From assembly GCA_003233055.1 (NCBI GenBank), contig QIKP01000035.1, positions 1 to 39,150 of the forward strand: 39,150 bases of DNA. Reading direction: 5' to 3'. The translations under genes were made by a program, and so were the position numbers. Under the pieces are notes generated by a model, which was not told the origin of the DNA, did no database searches, and was given only the letters and a program-made list of their open reading frames with translations. The DNA comes from Planctomycetaceae bacterium (GTDB taxonomy: Bacteria > Planctomycetota > Planctomycetia > Pirellulales > Lacipirellulaceae). Of this stretch, positions 31,611 to 39,150 are shown in pieces (position 1 is the first letter of the stretch; each line of letters starts with the position of its first letter).

Positions 31611-31739
31611 GGGACGTGGAGGCATCGTGAAGGGCTAGGACAGGAAGGTCGGATCGCACAGGATGGCGACCGGTAGAACACGAAGGCCGTGCCCACGAAA
31701 ACAGGACTTGGTGGGCCGAAACTACGGAACAAGAAAACC

Positions 31740-33053
31740 ATGCGCGACTTCTCCCCCATTCTACGCTATTCCCCACATTTGGTTCAGGGGTGCGTTGCGA
31801 ACCGTCGTCGAGGCTTTCCGCCTCTCTTTGCGGGGATGGTGCTAACCTCTTTGCTAGCCCTTGGTTGCTCCACGGACATCGCTGTGGATTCCAGCACGTT
31901 GGTCGCCTCCCATGCCGAGACCGGCCAGCCAACCGACTCGGGTTCGCCCTCCTCGAAGGCATCCCCTGAAGTAGGAGTGGACGAGACGGACGGGGCCGGA
32001 GCGACGGAAATCGTTGAATCGGGGGCCTCTCCCGACGACATTGGGGATGGTGGCTGGTTTGGCAAAGAACTAACTGCCGTCGCCGGTAGCCAACCGGAAG
32101 TACCGGAAGTACCGGAAGTACCGGAAGAAGTATCGAAACAAGAGGACGAGATTTCGTCCGTCAAGCCACCGAAAAAAGAGCGCGTTCTTTTTCCATGGGA
32201 GACGCCTACGGAAGAAGCGTCGCCAGCCGACAGCGAAGCGCTTGGCGAGGTGCCTGCCGGGGAAGCCGAGGCAGAGCCGATCGTTGCCGACGAACCGGTT
32301 GCGATGCCACCCGAGTCCGATCCTTTGCCCGACTTATTTGCCGATGCGGCGGAGGAAATGCCGAAGGAGGCGTTTCCAACCGAACAGACACCTGTGCCAT
32401 CCGCAGCAGAAGAGGAAGCAGAAGAAGCATTGCCCGTCGAGACCGTCGCTCCGAAACCGGAGTCGCCACCGCTCGACTTCTTCCCCGCCCCTTCGATCGA
32501 TCGGGAGAATACCCAGCATTTGGCGTGGCTGCTCGGTTTGAAAATGAGCGAATCGTTGCTCACTCCCAACGTAAGCGATGCACAGGTTGTGGATGAGGTC
32601 CGGTCAATCTCGCAGTTCTTGGACATGGAACTTTCTGCAGCCCTCCCCATGGCCGAAGAACGTTCGGGGAGCGCAGGGGAAACCGCAGCGGATGAGGTCC
32701 AGAGAATTCGCCAATGGCTGAACATGGGGCGCGAGCTGGGGACCCAGTTGGCCAACAAGCATGACGCCCGACATGCGGCACTGATGGAGGTGGGGTTCAA
32801 GAGCAATTTGATGCGTGCGATCTATCCGTCGAAGCCTCACCTTGTCCCGGCAGTTGGCAAATCAATCGCGACCGCCTCCACGAAAGCCGGCCTGCCTGAC
32901 GATTGGGGAGCGGAGTTGCAAGACGAGGTGGCGGCCTCGGCATCGATTTCAGAATTAGAGACATCGGTGACGAAATTTTGTGCACGAGTGGACGAATACC
33001 TTCGGCAGTCATTTTCCGAGGGCTCCGATTCGGTGGCGCCGTTTCTGCGATAG
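31740..33053 (+). CDS. acidic lipoprotein with a Glu/Pro-rich linker
   Basis: A 437-residue predicted lipoprotein. The N-terminal signal is long, with an Arg-rich n-region (VANRRRGFPPLF) and hydrophobic core GMVLTSLLALGC; the lipobox LALGC gives lipidated Cys43. Residues about 45-260 are a low-complexity stretch dominated by Glu, Pro, Ala and Ser, including four tandem PEV/PEE triplets. From about 265 (NTQHLAWLLGLKMSESLLTP) the sequence is helical and less biased, with EVRSISQFLDMEL and EVQRIRQWLNMGRELGTQLA looking like a duplicated motif. Function unknown. The ATG at 31740 is uncertain; a GTG at 31689 would lengthen the N-terminus. lnt, which acylates lipoproteins, is the next gene. Confidence 0.75.
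   Translation: MRDFSPILRYSPHLVQGCVANRRRGFPPLFAGMVLTSLLALGCSTDIAVDSSTLVASHAETGQPTDSGSPSSKASPEVGVDETDGAGATEIVESGASPDDIGDGGWFGKELTAVAGSQPEVPEVPEVPEEVSKQEDEISSVKPPKKERVLFPWETPTEEASPADSEALGEVPAGEAEAEPIVADEPVAMPPESDPLPDLFADAAEEMPKEAFPTEQTPVPSAAEEEAEEALPVETVAPKPESPPLDFFPAPSIDRENTQHLAWLLGLKMSESLLTPNVSDAQVVDEVRSISQFLDMELSAALPMAEERSGSAGETAADEVQRIRQWLNMGRELGTQLANKHDARHAALMEVGFKSNLMRAIYPSKPHLVPAVGKSIATASTKAGLPDDWGAELQDEVAASASISELETSVTKFCARVDEYLRQSFSEGSDSVAPFLR
32094..32129 (+). repeat. 9-bp tandem repeat inside the acidic lipoprotein gene
   Basis: CCGGAAGTA occurs three times in a row at 32094-32120, then CCGGAAGAA at 32121-32129. It encodes PEV-PEV-PEV-PEE. The unit length keeps the frame, so copy-number change would alter linker length only. 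Confidence 0.85.
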
Positions 33054-33102
33054 GGCCCTTGGGGGAATTTTTGGCAGCGAGTCTTAGGAAAAGAGGAAAA
33101 GG

Positions 33103-34761
33103 GTGTCCACGACAAATGACTTATCCGGAGAGGGTATTCCTAGCCAACGACGTTTTCTCCTCTTCTATGTTGCGGCGGCTGGCAGTCTACTGCTCTTTCT
33201 CTCGCAGCCGCCGATTCGCCTGAGCCCCTTGGCGTGGATCGCGCCGCTACCCTGGCTGGCGCTGGCGACGAGCGGGGACTTTTCTGTCCGCCGCCCTTAC
33301 TTACAGATTTGGTTCGCTAGCTTTATTTACTGGGTTTGCACACTCCACTGGATTCGACTGGCCCATCCTTGGACCTGGCTTGGCTTGGTTGGCTTGGCGG
33401 GTTACTTGGCGGTTTACCTGCCGGTGTTCGTGGCGCTGGTGCGGACGGGAAGCCGCCGATTGCCGCTTTGGATGGTTGCCCCGGTCGTCTGGACCGGGCT
33501 CGAGTTGGCACAAGGACGGCTGCTCGGCGGATTCCTCATGGGAACGCTCGGCCAGACGCAGATCGATTGGCTTTCGCTCGTGCAAATCAGCGACTTGGGA
33601 GGCGCTTACCTCGTTTCGATGCTCGTCATGCTTGGTGCCAGTTGTCTGTTCGAGATCCTCCAGGCGGTCGCCGTTCCCTCCACCCGCCCACGTTGGGTTC
33701 GCGCTATCGCAGCCGGCGGCGTCCTTGTTGTCGCGATTACCGGCACCCTTTGGTACGGGCAGCAAAGGCTCGCCCTCACCGATGCTGACCAAGCACCCAC
33801 ACGCCGTGTCGCACTCGTGCAGGGAAGCCATCGTGCCGTTTGGACCCACGACCCAGGCCGTGACCAGCGAGTGATGGCCAGCTACATCGAGCTGTCGCTC
33901 GGCGCTGTCGAACAGGCGCGTCGCGAAGGTAAGCCGATCGACCTTCTTGTCTGGCCGGAGGGAATGTTTCGCACGGCACTATTTTCCTTCGACGATGGTT
34001 TTACCTGGAAGGAGCCGAACGATATCACGACCAGCCAAGTGGCCAGCTACGGACCCAATGACCTGAAAGCACTTGTCGGAAAACTGGGCGTTCCTATTCT
34101 TGTAGGCATCGACCGTCAACATGCGCACAGTTCGGACACCTATGATTTTTACAATTCCGTTGTCGCCGTCGACCGGACGGGAAAAATTCTGGGAACCTAC
34201 GACAAGACCCACCTTGTCATGATCGGCGAGTACGTCCCAGGCGGAACCTGGTGGCCGGGGATTTATGATTTCTTTCCCATCGGCCGGGTCACGCCGGGGA
34301 AAGCACCACGTTCGCTCCTCCTGGAAGGCGTCCGCTACATGCCCACCATCTGTTTTGAAACCGTGCTACCGCACGTCGTACGTGGCCAAGTGGCGAAGCT
34401 GTCGGCTGTGGGTGAACGGCCTGATGTGCTGGTGAACGTAACGAACGGCTCGTGGTTTAACGATTCCAGCGAGCTGGAAATGCATCTCACATGCAGCCGA
34501 TTTCGTGCCATCGAATGCCGAACACCGTTGGTCGTTGCCGCCAACGGTGGGCTTTCGGCCCACATCGATCGGAGTGGGAGGCTCTTGGCCGTTAGTCAGC
34601 CAGTGGCCGAGGAATGGCTTCTTGTCGACGTTCAGCCGGGGGGGGGCGAAAGCTTTTATGTTCGGCATGGCGACTGGGTGGCAGGGGGCAGCTTGATTGC
34701 AACGGCTCTGCTTGCGATCATCGGGTTGGTGGGAAATCGGTGTGCCAGTCGAACAACCTAG
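33103..34761 (+). CDS. lnt: apolipoprotein N-acyltransferase
   Basis: A 552-residue inner-membrane enzyme that adds the third acyl chain to the N-terminal Cys of lipoproteins, the last step of maturation in diderms. The N-terminal half has about seven TM helices with FLSQPPIRLSPLAWIAPLPW. The periplasmic nitrilase-like domain carries the catalytic triad Glu286 (VWPEGMF), Lys368 (YDKTHLVMIGEYVPGG) and Cys417 (TICFETVLP). A final TM helix ends the protein. The start is GTG at 33103 with AGAGGAAAAGG just upstream. Its presence supports a diderm envelope with triacylated lipoproteins, in keeping with the lipoproteins predicted here. Confidence 0.94.
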   Translation: MSTTNDLSGEGIPSQRRFLLFYVAAAGSLLLFLSQPPIRLSPLAWIAPLPWLALATSGDFSVRRPYLQIWFASFIYWVCTLHWIRLAHPWTWLGLVGLAGYLAVYLPVFVALVRTGSRRLPLWMVAPVVWTGLELAQGRLLGGFLMGTLGQTQIDWLSLVQISDLGGAYLVSMLVMLGASCLFEILQAVAVPSTRPRWVRAIAAGGVLVVAITGTLWYGQQRLALTDADQAPTRRVALVQGSHRAVWTHDPGRDQRVMASYIELSLGAVEQARREGKPIDLLVWPEGMFRTALFSFDDGFTWKEPNDITTSQVASYGPNDLKALVGKLGVPILVGIDRQHAHSSDTYDFYNSVVAVDRTGKILGTYDKTHLVMIGEYVPGGTWWPGIYDFFPIGRVTPGKAPRSLLLEGVRYMPTICFETVLPHVVRGQVAKLSAVGERPDVLVNVTNGSWFNDSSELEMHLTCSRFRAIECRTPLVVAANGGLSAHIDRSGRLLAVSQPVAEEWLLVDVQPGGGESFYVRHGDWVAGGSLIATALLAIIGLVGNRCASRTT

Positions 34762-34768
34762 CGTTTGG

Positions 34769-34809
34769 ACAACTCTTAGAACTGGGGGCGTGACGTCCAG
34801 AGTTGTTTT
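34769..34809 (+). terminator. intrinsic-terminator-like hairpin after lnt
   Basis: ACAACTCT at 34769-34776 is perfectly complementary to AGAGTTGT at 34799-34806, followed by TTT within GTTTTC. The first arm begins eight bases after the lnt stop. The 22-base loop is large and the T-run short, so strength is uncertain. Confidence 0.5.
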
Positions 34810-34938
34810 CTAGTAAGTTGTTCGGACGCCACGCATCCCAATTATTCGTCGTGGCAAAGCCTAGATGGGTTGCTTCCGGGGCCGAGAAGGGCCCGGCCTA
34901 CTTACCTCCTTTCCCTTACTCCCTCCCCCCTTTCGTTC

Positions 34939-36711
34939 ATGCCTGTTGTCCTATCACTCCAAGAGGCCCACAAACGCTACGGCGAGCAGATGTTGCTCGA
35001 CGGTGCGAGTTGCGCATTGGCAGACGACCAAAAAGTAGGGCTCATCGGCCGCAATGGGTCAGGCAAGTCGACCTTGTGCCGAATCCTACTTGGAGAAGAA
35101 GAACTCGATGCCGGTGAGGTGGTTCGCAGCAAAAAACTGCGCCTTGGATACCTTCGGCAACACGATCCCTTCGAGCCCAACGAGACGGTGCTGGGATTCC
35201 TCTCTCGCGACAGCGGACAGCCCGAATGGCGGTGTGGAGAAATCGCTTGGCATTTTGCTATCAGCGATGCGATGCTCGACCAACCAGCGCGGGCATTGTC
35301 GGGCGGCTGGCAAACGAGGGTCAAGCTTGCCGCGCTTTTGTTGCACGACCCGAACCTGTTGATTCTCGACGAACCAACCAACTTTCTTGATCTGCGCACG
35401 CAGATGTTGCTCGAGCATTTCCTTCGGGAGTTTCGCGGCGGCTGCCTCATCGTGTCGCACGACCGGTCGTTTCTCATGAAGACCTGCACCCACACACTGG
35501 AGGTCTCCCGCGGCCAACTCACTCCGTTCCCTGGTAATGTCGAAGGCTTTCTGGCGAATCTTGACGAGCGCCGGGAACACGACCGTCGTGTCAACAGCGC
35601 CACGCTCGCCAAGCGGAAACAACTCGAAACCTTCATTAACAAAAACCGCGCCAACGCCAACACCGCCAGCCAAGCACGGAACAAAGCCAAGCAACTCGAT
35701 CGACTCGAGTTGGTCGAAGTCGCCGGAGACGAGGCGTCGGTCGCATTCAGTTTCCCCAAAATTGACCGACGCTCCGGGCCCGCCGTCCGTACCGACAATC
35801 TGGTAATCGGATACTCCGATCGCCGCGTTGCCGATAACATTCACATCGAGATCGAGCATGGATCGCGCGTCGGCCTCGTAGGAGACAACGGACAAGGGAA
35901 AACCACGTTTCTTCGGACGATTTGCGATTCGATCCAGCCTCTATCGGGGCAACTCAAGTGGGGTTTCGGCTGCCAAATCGGTGTCTACGCCCAGCATGTT
36001 TACTCCTCGCTCGACGATCGCATGACGGTGCTGGAGTATCTGGAGTACCAAGCCGCCGGTAACGCCAACACCCAACAAATTAAGAGCCTCGCCGGAAACT
36101 TCTTGTTCAGCGGTGAACTCGTAGAGAAGCCGATCAAAGTGCTAAGTGGTGGTGAACGCGCGAGGTTGGTACTCGCGGGGCTGCTATTGCGGAAGCACAA
36201 TGTCTTGGTGCTCGATGAGCCGGGGAATCACTTAGATGTGGAAACCGTGGAGGCGCTGGCCGACGCCCTGGAGCGGTACGAAGGAACGGTGATCTTCACC
36301 AGTCACGATCGCCATTTCATGCACCGTGTAGCGACGGCCGTGATCGAAGTTCGCGAAGGAAGTGTCGTGAGCTACCCCGCCAGTTATGATGACTACGTCT
36401 TCCGCGTGCAAAAGGAAATCGATGCCGGGCTCCGCGCCGAAGCCGCCGCCCATGCCCACCCTGAGGGGCCCGCCGCGGACCGAAAATCGCGTGCTCGTGC
36501 CGACCGCGACGCACAAAAGCGGATCAAATCGGTTGAGCGAAAGATCGCAAGGCTGGATGGCGATCGCAAGGCAGCAAGCCGTGATCTGCTCACCGTAACG
36601 GATCCTAAGGAAGCGGAAAGGCTGCACGAAAGCGTCTCGGCGATCAGCTCAGAAATCGAGGTGCTCGAACACGAATGGCTCGAACTCTTCGAGGCCGTCG
36701 AAGAAGGTTAG
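34939..36711 (+). CDS. ABC-F family ATPase (Uup-like)
   Basis: A 590-residue soluble protein with two ABC domains and no TM segment. Domain 1: Walker A GRNGSGKST (37-45), signature ALSGGWQTR, Walker B LLILDEPTNFLD. The linker (about 205-270) is rich in Arg, Lys and Asn, as in ABC-F proteins that reach into the ribosomal E site. Domain 2: Walker A GDNGQGKTT (about 316), signature VLSGGERAR, Walker B VLVLDEPGNHLD, where the usual Thr is Gly. The C-terminal 90 residues are a charged coiled coil as in Uup. Likely role: a translation factor relieving stalled ribosomes; antibiotic resistance is less likely but not excluded. The ATG at 34939 fits the family start. Confidence 0.9.
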   Translation: MPVVLSLQEAHKRYGEQMLLDGASCALADDQKVGLIGRNGSGKSTLCRILLGEEELDAGEVVRSKKLRLGYLRQHDPFEPNETVLGFLSRDSGQPEWRCGEIAWHFAISDAMLDQPARALSGGWQTRVKLAALLLHDPNLLILDEPTNFLDLRTQMLLEHFLREFRGGCLIVSHDRSFLMKTCTHTLEVSRGQLTPFPGNVEGFLANLDERREHDRRVNSATLAKRKQLETFINKNRANANTASQARNKAKQLDRLELVEVAGDEASVAFSFPKIDRRSGPAVRTDNLVIGYSDRRVADNIHIEIEHGSRVGLVGDNGQGKTTFLRTICDSIQPLSGQLKWGFGCQIGVYAQHVYSSLDDRMTVLEYLEYQAAGNANTQQIKSLAGNFLFSGELVEKPIKVLSGGERARLVLAGLLLRKHNVLVLDEPGNHLDVETVEALADALERYEGTVIFTSHDRHFMHRVATAVIEVREGSVVSYPASYDDYVFRVQKEIDAGLRAEAAAHAHPEGPAADRKSRARADRDAQKRIKSVERKIARLDGDRKAASRDLLTVTDPKEAERLHESVSAISSEIEVLEHEWLELFEAVEEG

Positions 36712-37100
36712 CCTCCACCCTCTAGAGCAGTGATCACTCGGATGTTCTGCTAAGGCAATCGTTGGACGCTGAAATAGCAGCGCCGTGACCGGAACATGCG
36801 TGTGCGGCTCGCACTAGGTCATTGCCCAAGAGACGGACGGTGCCGGTGACGCCACCACTGGGCCCCCCAAGTAAAATAGCGCAGGACTTGCCGGCAAAAC
36901 AAGCAATGTCTCGACAGGGCCGGTTTCTGCTGAACAACGAGCCGCGACAGGGGGCAGGCCACTTGTCTTTCCGCTTGCTAGCAATTGGGAATTCAGGGAG
37001 GAATTGCTCAACTCTTGAACGAAATCCACCGATTGGCATTCTAGGGGGAAGATGTCGGTTTTAGCGATCAGATCATTTTTGCGGCGAAAGGACTCGGCGC
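36712..37100. other. 389-base gene-free region
   Basis: No supported gene. Short frames on both strands (about 70-100 codons) have no family similarity, no ribosome-binding site and mixed composition. The octamer TGCTAGCA is at 36976-36983. AAAGGA just before 37101 is the ribosome-binding site of the coiled-coil gene. Confidence 0.55.
36976..36983. promoter_or_regulatory. palindromic octamer TGCTAGCA, copy 6
   Basis: Exact octamer 118 bases upstream of the coiled-coil gene, in otherwise featureless intergenic DNA. Confidence 0.3.
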
Positions 37101-38654
37101 ATGTCGGCAGCCAGTAACCTCCCTACACCTAACGAGCACCTTGGTACCCGCATTGACCAAGCCCATTCTAGCGACGCTTCTGGAGCGGCTGGACTAACGG
37201 GCGTGGTCGGGCAGCGCAAGATGGCTGCGGCGCGTGCCCTTGTCACCTCGGGTGCGTCGTCGTCCTCTGCGTCGTCCCCCTCTGCAGCGACTCCACTCAC
37301 GCCATCGACGGCCGACCGTCCGCAGCTGGTGGCCCTTCAGGCGGCCGAGTTGGCGGAGCGTCTGCAGCATCGCCAGCAGGAAATCGACCGGCGGACCGCT
37401 CAGCTATCGGCCCAAGAGGCGGAGATTGAAACCAAGCTACGGAACGCCCGGCTTTGGTTCGATGAGCGAGAGCAGGAGCTGGACGCCCGCCAGAGCGAGC
37501 TGGAGGCCGATCCAGAGGGCGCATCGGTGCGAGCCAACAACGAAGCAGGAGGCCGTAGTCTGGAGGATCGTCAGCGAGCATTGGATGCACGGCAAGCGGA
37601 GTTGTATCAGCAAATCGAGGAGATGTCCGGGCAGCGAGCGGAGCTGGAGTCGCGATGCGGGGAGTTGGCGTCCCGAGAGAATTCGCTCCGGGAACAAGAG
37701 AACGCCGCTGAAAGTCGGCACCAATCGGCGGCCGACCATCGGAGCGAAAGGGCCGAGCAGAACAGCGAATTCTCCGAGCGTCGCCTTGAGCTAAAGCATC
37801 GCGAAGAGGAACTAGAGCAGTGCGGCACCGAATTGCAGCTGCGCGAGGAGCAGCTAGCCTTTCGCAAGCAAGAGATTGAGGCGGCGGTCGCTCGCTTTGA
37901 AAAGTTAGGCGTCACCCAGGAACGCATGCAGGCGCTCAACGGGCAGGCGGCCGACTTCGCGACACGAGCGCGTTACCTGGACCATTCGGAAGAATTACTG
38001 AACGAGGAAAACCAGAAGCTGGCGACTAAGAGGCAAGAAATCGAAGAGCGACATCGTGAATCCCAAGAGCAGCTTCTTGAAGCTCGCCAAACATGGGCAA
38101 AGGAACAGGAAGCATCACGGGCGGCCGCCTCCTGGCAGGCAAAGCAGGCCCAGCAACGCGAGGCAGGACTTGATCAACGGGAAGAGGCGATGCAAAGCCT
38201 GCGGCTCGAACTCGAGTCGAACCAAAGAGAAATCCTCGAACTTCGGCTCGCCACCGAGGAGACTTGGGCTCAACTGACCGGCGCCCTTTCGCCCGCCAGC
38301 TTGACGCGATCGATTTCTCAGACACGCGCTCGTTTAGCCGACCAATACCAATACCAAATCAGGCAGCTTGCCGAAAAGCAAGAGGAATTCGAACAGCTCC
38401 GCGCGGAGCTTGCTGCCGAGCATACCGACCTCGAACATCGTCAGACGCAATTTCGGGAATGGCTCCACCGGCGCGAAGAAGAAACCGAACAGCAGGCAGC
38501 CCGGCTCATCGCTCGCGAGCAGGAACTCAACCGCCAGCAGCGGCACTACGAAGATCAGGAGTCTCGCTGGCGACTCGAACGAGACGATTACCGCACGGAA
38601 ATCCGCCAGCTACTCGCCCAACTCAGGACGGATATTCTCGAAGCGGCCGCCTAG
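37101..38654 (+). CDS. long coiled-coil protein
   Basis: A 517-residue protein. Residues 1-75 are Ser/Ala/Thr/Pro-rich and disordered. From about 76 to the C-terminus the sequence is almost pure coiled coil, rich in Glu, Gln, Arg, Ala and Leu with heptad spacing (ELAERLQHRQQEIDRRTAQL, REQENAAESRHQSAADHRSE, REEELEQCGTELQLREEQLA). Only a few weak breaks occur, for example near WAQLTGALSPASLTRS (about 392-407). No TM segment or signal peptide is visible, so it is probably cytoplasmic. Such proteins act as structural filaments or scaffolds; no partner is evident. The start ATG has AAAGGA about nine bases upstream. Confidence 0.8.
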   Translation: MSAASNLPTPNEHLGTRIDQAHSSDASGAAGLTGVVGQRKMAAARALVTSGASSSSASSPSAATPLTPSTADRPQLVALQAAELAERLQHRQQEIDRRTAQLSAQEAEIETKLRNARLWFDEREQELDARQSELEADPEGASVRANNEAGGRSLEDRQRALDARQAELYQQIEEMSGQRAELESRCGELASRENSLREQENAAESRHQSAADHRSERAEQNSEFSERRLELKHREEELEQCGTELQLREEQLAFRKQEIEAAVARFEKLGVTQERMQALNGQAADFATRARYLDHSEELLNEENQKLATKRQEIEERHRESQEQLLEARQTWAKEQEASRAAASWQAKQAQQREAGLDQREEAMQSLRLELESNQREILELRLATEETWAQLTGALSPASLTRSISQTRARLADQYQYQIRQLAEKQEEFEQLRAELAAEHTDLEHRQTQFREWLHRREEETEQQAARLIAREQELNRQQRHYEDQESRWRLERDDYRTEIRQLLAQLRTDILEAAA

Positions 38655-38718
38655 GGGTGGGAATTGCCCCGTCACGAAAGGCAGGCCAACCACTCCGCGT
38701 GTGGACGCCCTTCGGCAG

Positions 38719-39150
38719 TTATTCTTCTGCTTCTTCGTACCCAGGCGAGGTGGCCGGCTCTTGTTCGGCTAAGGTGCCACGCCGATGGGCCTCTTGGGTG
38801 TAGGCGGCGGCCGCTTGTAGCTCAGCCCGACTGAAGTAAGGGGAGCGGTTGAGACTTCGCCGGGTGCCGGTCCGCTTCGATGAGAGTTCTTGCCACGACA
38901 GGTCATTTTGCAGATTCCAAACAGCCGCTTGCGCGGCGTTGTGCTGCAATTCGCCACGGCCAAAGGCTTTGAGAAGCTCGACAACCTCCGGGCGATCGAC
39001 CATGCTCTCGACCGGGCGAATTTCGTAGTGGTTGCTCGACGACGGGTCGGGCTTGCCATGCTCGATGCAGAGGACGGGGACATCGATCTTGGTCACGCGA
39101 TCTGGAGGGATACTGAAGGCGCCCCCTCCCCGGCCGCCGCCGCCACCGCC
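38719..39150 (-). CDS. C-terminal part of a Gly-rich protein (5' end outside the window)
   Basis: The frame is open from the right edge to the stop at 38719, so this is the last about 143 residues of a longer protein. The first visible residues are a Gly tract (GGGGGGRGGG), then AFSIPPDRVTKIDVPVLCIE, HGKPDPSSSNHYEIRPVES and a helical-looking region (VVELLKAFGRGELQHNAAQA). The tail is Glu/Pro-rich. A GTG at 39096 could be read as a start but lies in the middle of the continuous frame and has no ribosome-binding site. Function unknown. The Gly tract suggests a flexible link between an upstream domain and this C-terminal unit. Confidence 0.7.
   Translation of the reverse strand, partial: GGGGGGRGGGAFSIPPDRVTKIDVPVLCIEHGKPDPSSSNHYEIRPVESMVDRPEVVELLKAFGRGELQHNAAQAAVWNLQNDLSWQELSSKRTGTRRSLNRSPYFSRAELQAAAAYTQEAHRRGTLAEQEPATSPGYEEAEE

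Noticed and set aside
36734..37064. Frames of 70-100 codons on both strands before the coiled-coil gene
   Set aside because: No ribosome-binding site, no domain and no reason to prefer one strand.

Overview
The window looks like chromosomal DNA from a GC-rich planctomycete, most likely of the Pirellulales. Reasons: a three-subunit proton-pumping transhydrogenase locus, a str operon (rpsL-rpsG-EF-G) whose EF-G is of a divergent type, several families I know mainly from planctomycetes (zinc-ribbon/acidic-linker/one-TM protein, coiled-coil and acidic lipoproteins, DPDLWGH-type membrane protein), short genes on alternating strands in place of long operons, weak or absent Shine-Dalgarno sites before many genes, and intergenic spaces full of short palindromic repeats. 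The assignment is inference from family resemblance; no 16S rRNA gene is present.

Layout. 1-6.7 kb: the remains of an IS3-type transposase cut off by the left edge, tRNA-Pro(UGG), parB without parA, a membrane-anchored P-loop NTPase, an NtrC-type sigma54 activator and a PIN-domain toxin-antitoxin pair whose antitoxin ribosome-binding site lies inside a 13-bp tandem repeat, then xerC. 6.7-13.2 kb: a small conserved protein, a large lipoprotein, a BshB1-type deacetylase, a tiny lipoprotein, an M32 carboxypeptidase and a zinc-ribbon/acidic/TM protein. 13.4-19.5 kb: pntAA-pntAB-pntB, mutY (with Glu at the usual catalytic Asp position), an MscS channel and a lone trpC framed by palindromic repeats. 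19.7-25.4 kb: fumC with a downstream TPR protein, a family-2 glycosyltransferase and a polytopic membrane protein. 25.6-30.3 kb: rimI, then the str operon behind a near-consensus promoter and bracketed by two repeat islands. 30.7-39.1 kb: a Tat-exported phosphoesterase, an acidic lipoprotein, lnt, an ABC-F ATPase, a long coiled-coil protein and the C-terminal part of a Gly-rich protein that runs off the right edge.

Functional themes are mostly housekeeping: translation (rpsL, rpsG, EF-G, rimI, ABC-F, tRNA-Pro), redox balance (PntAA/AB/B feeding NADPH, BshB1 suggesting a low-molecular-weight thiol), DNA maintenance (ParB, XerC, MutY) and envelope biogenesis (Lnt plus three predicted lipoproteins, glycosyltransferases, MscS). 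There is no CRISPR array, prophage or obvious defence island. The most interesting signals are non-coding or subtle: an intergenic palindromic octamer TGCTAGCA seen six times, always outside genes and usually upstream of one; two families of REP-like hairpins; the tandemly repeated antitoxin leader; Arg88 in ribosomal protein S12, a residue known to give streptomycin resistance; and the Asp-to-Glu change in MutY.
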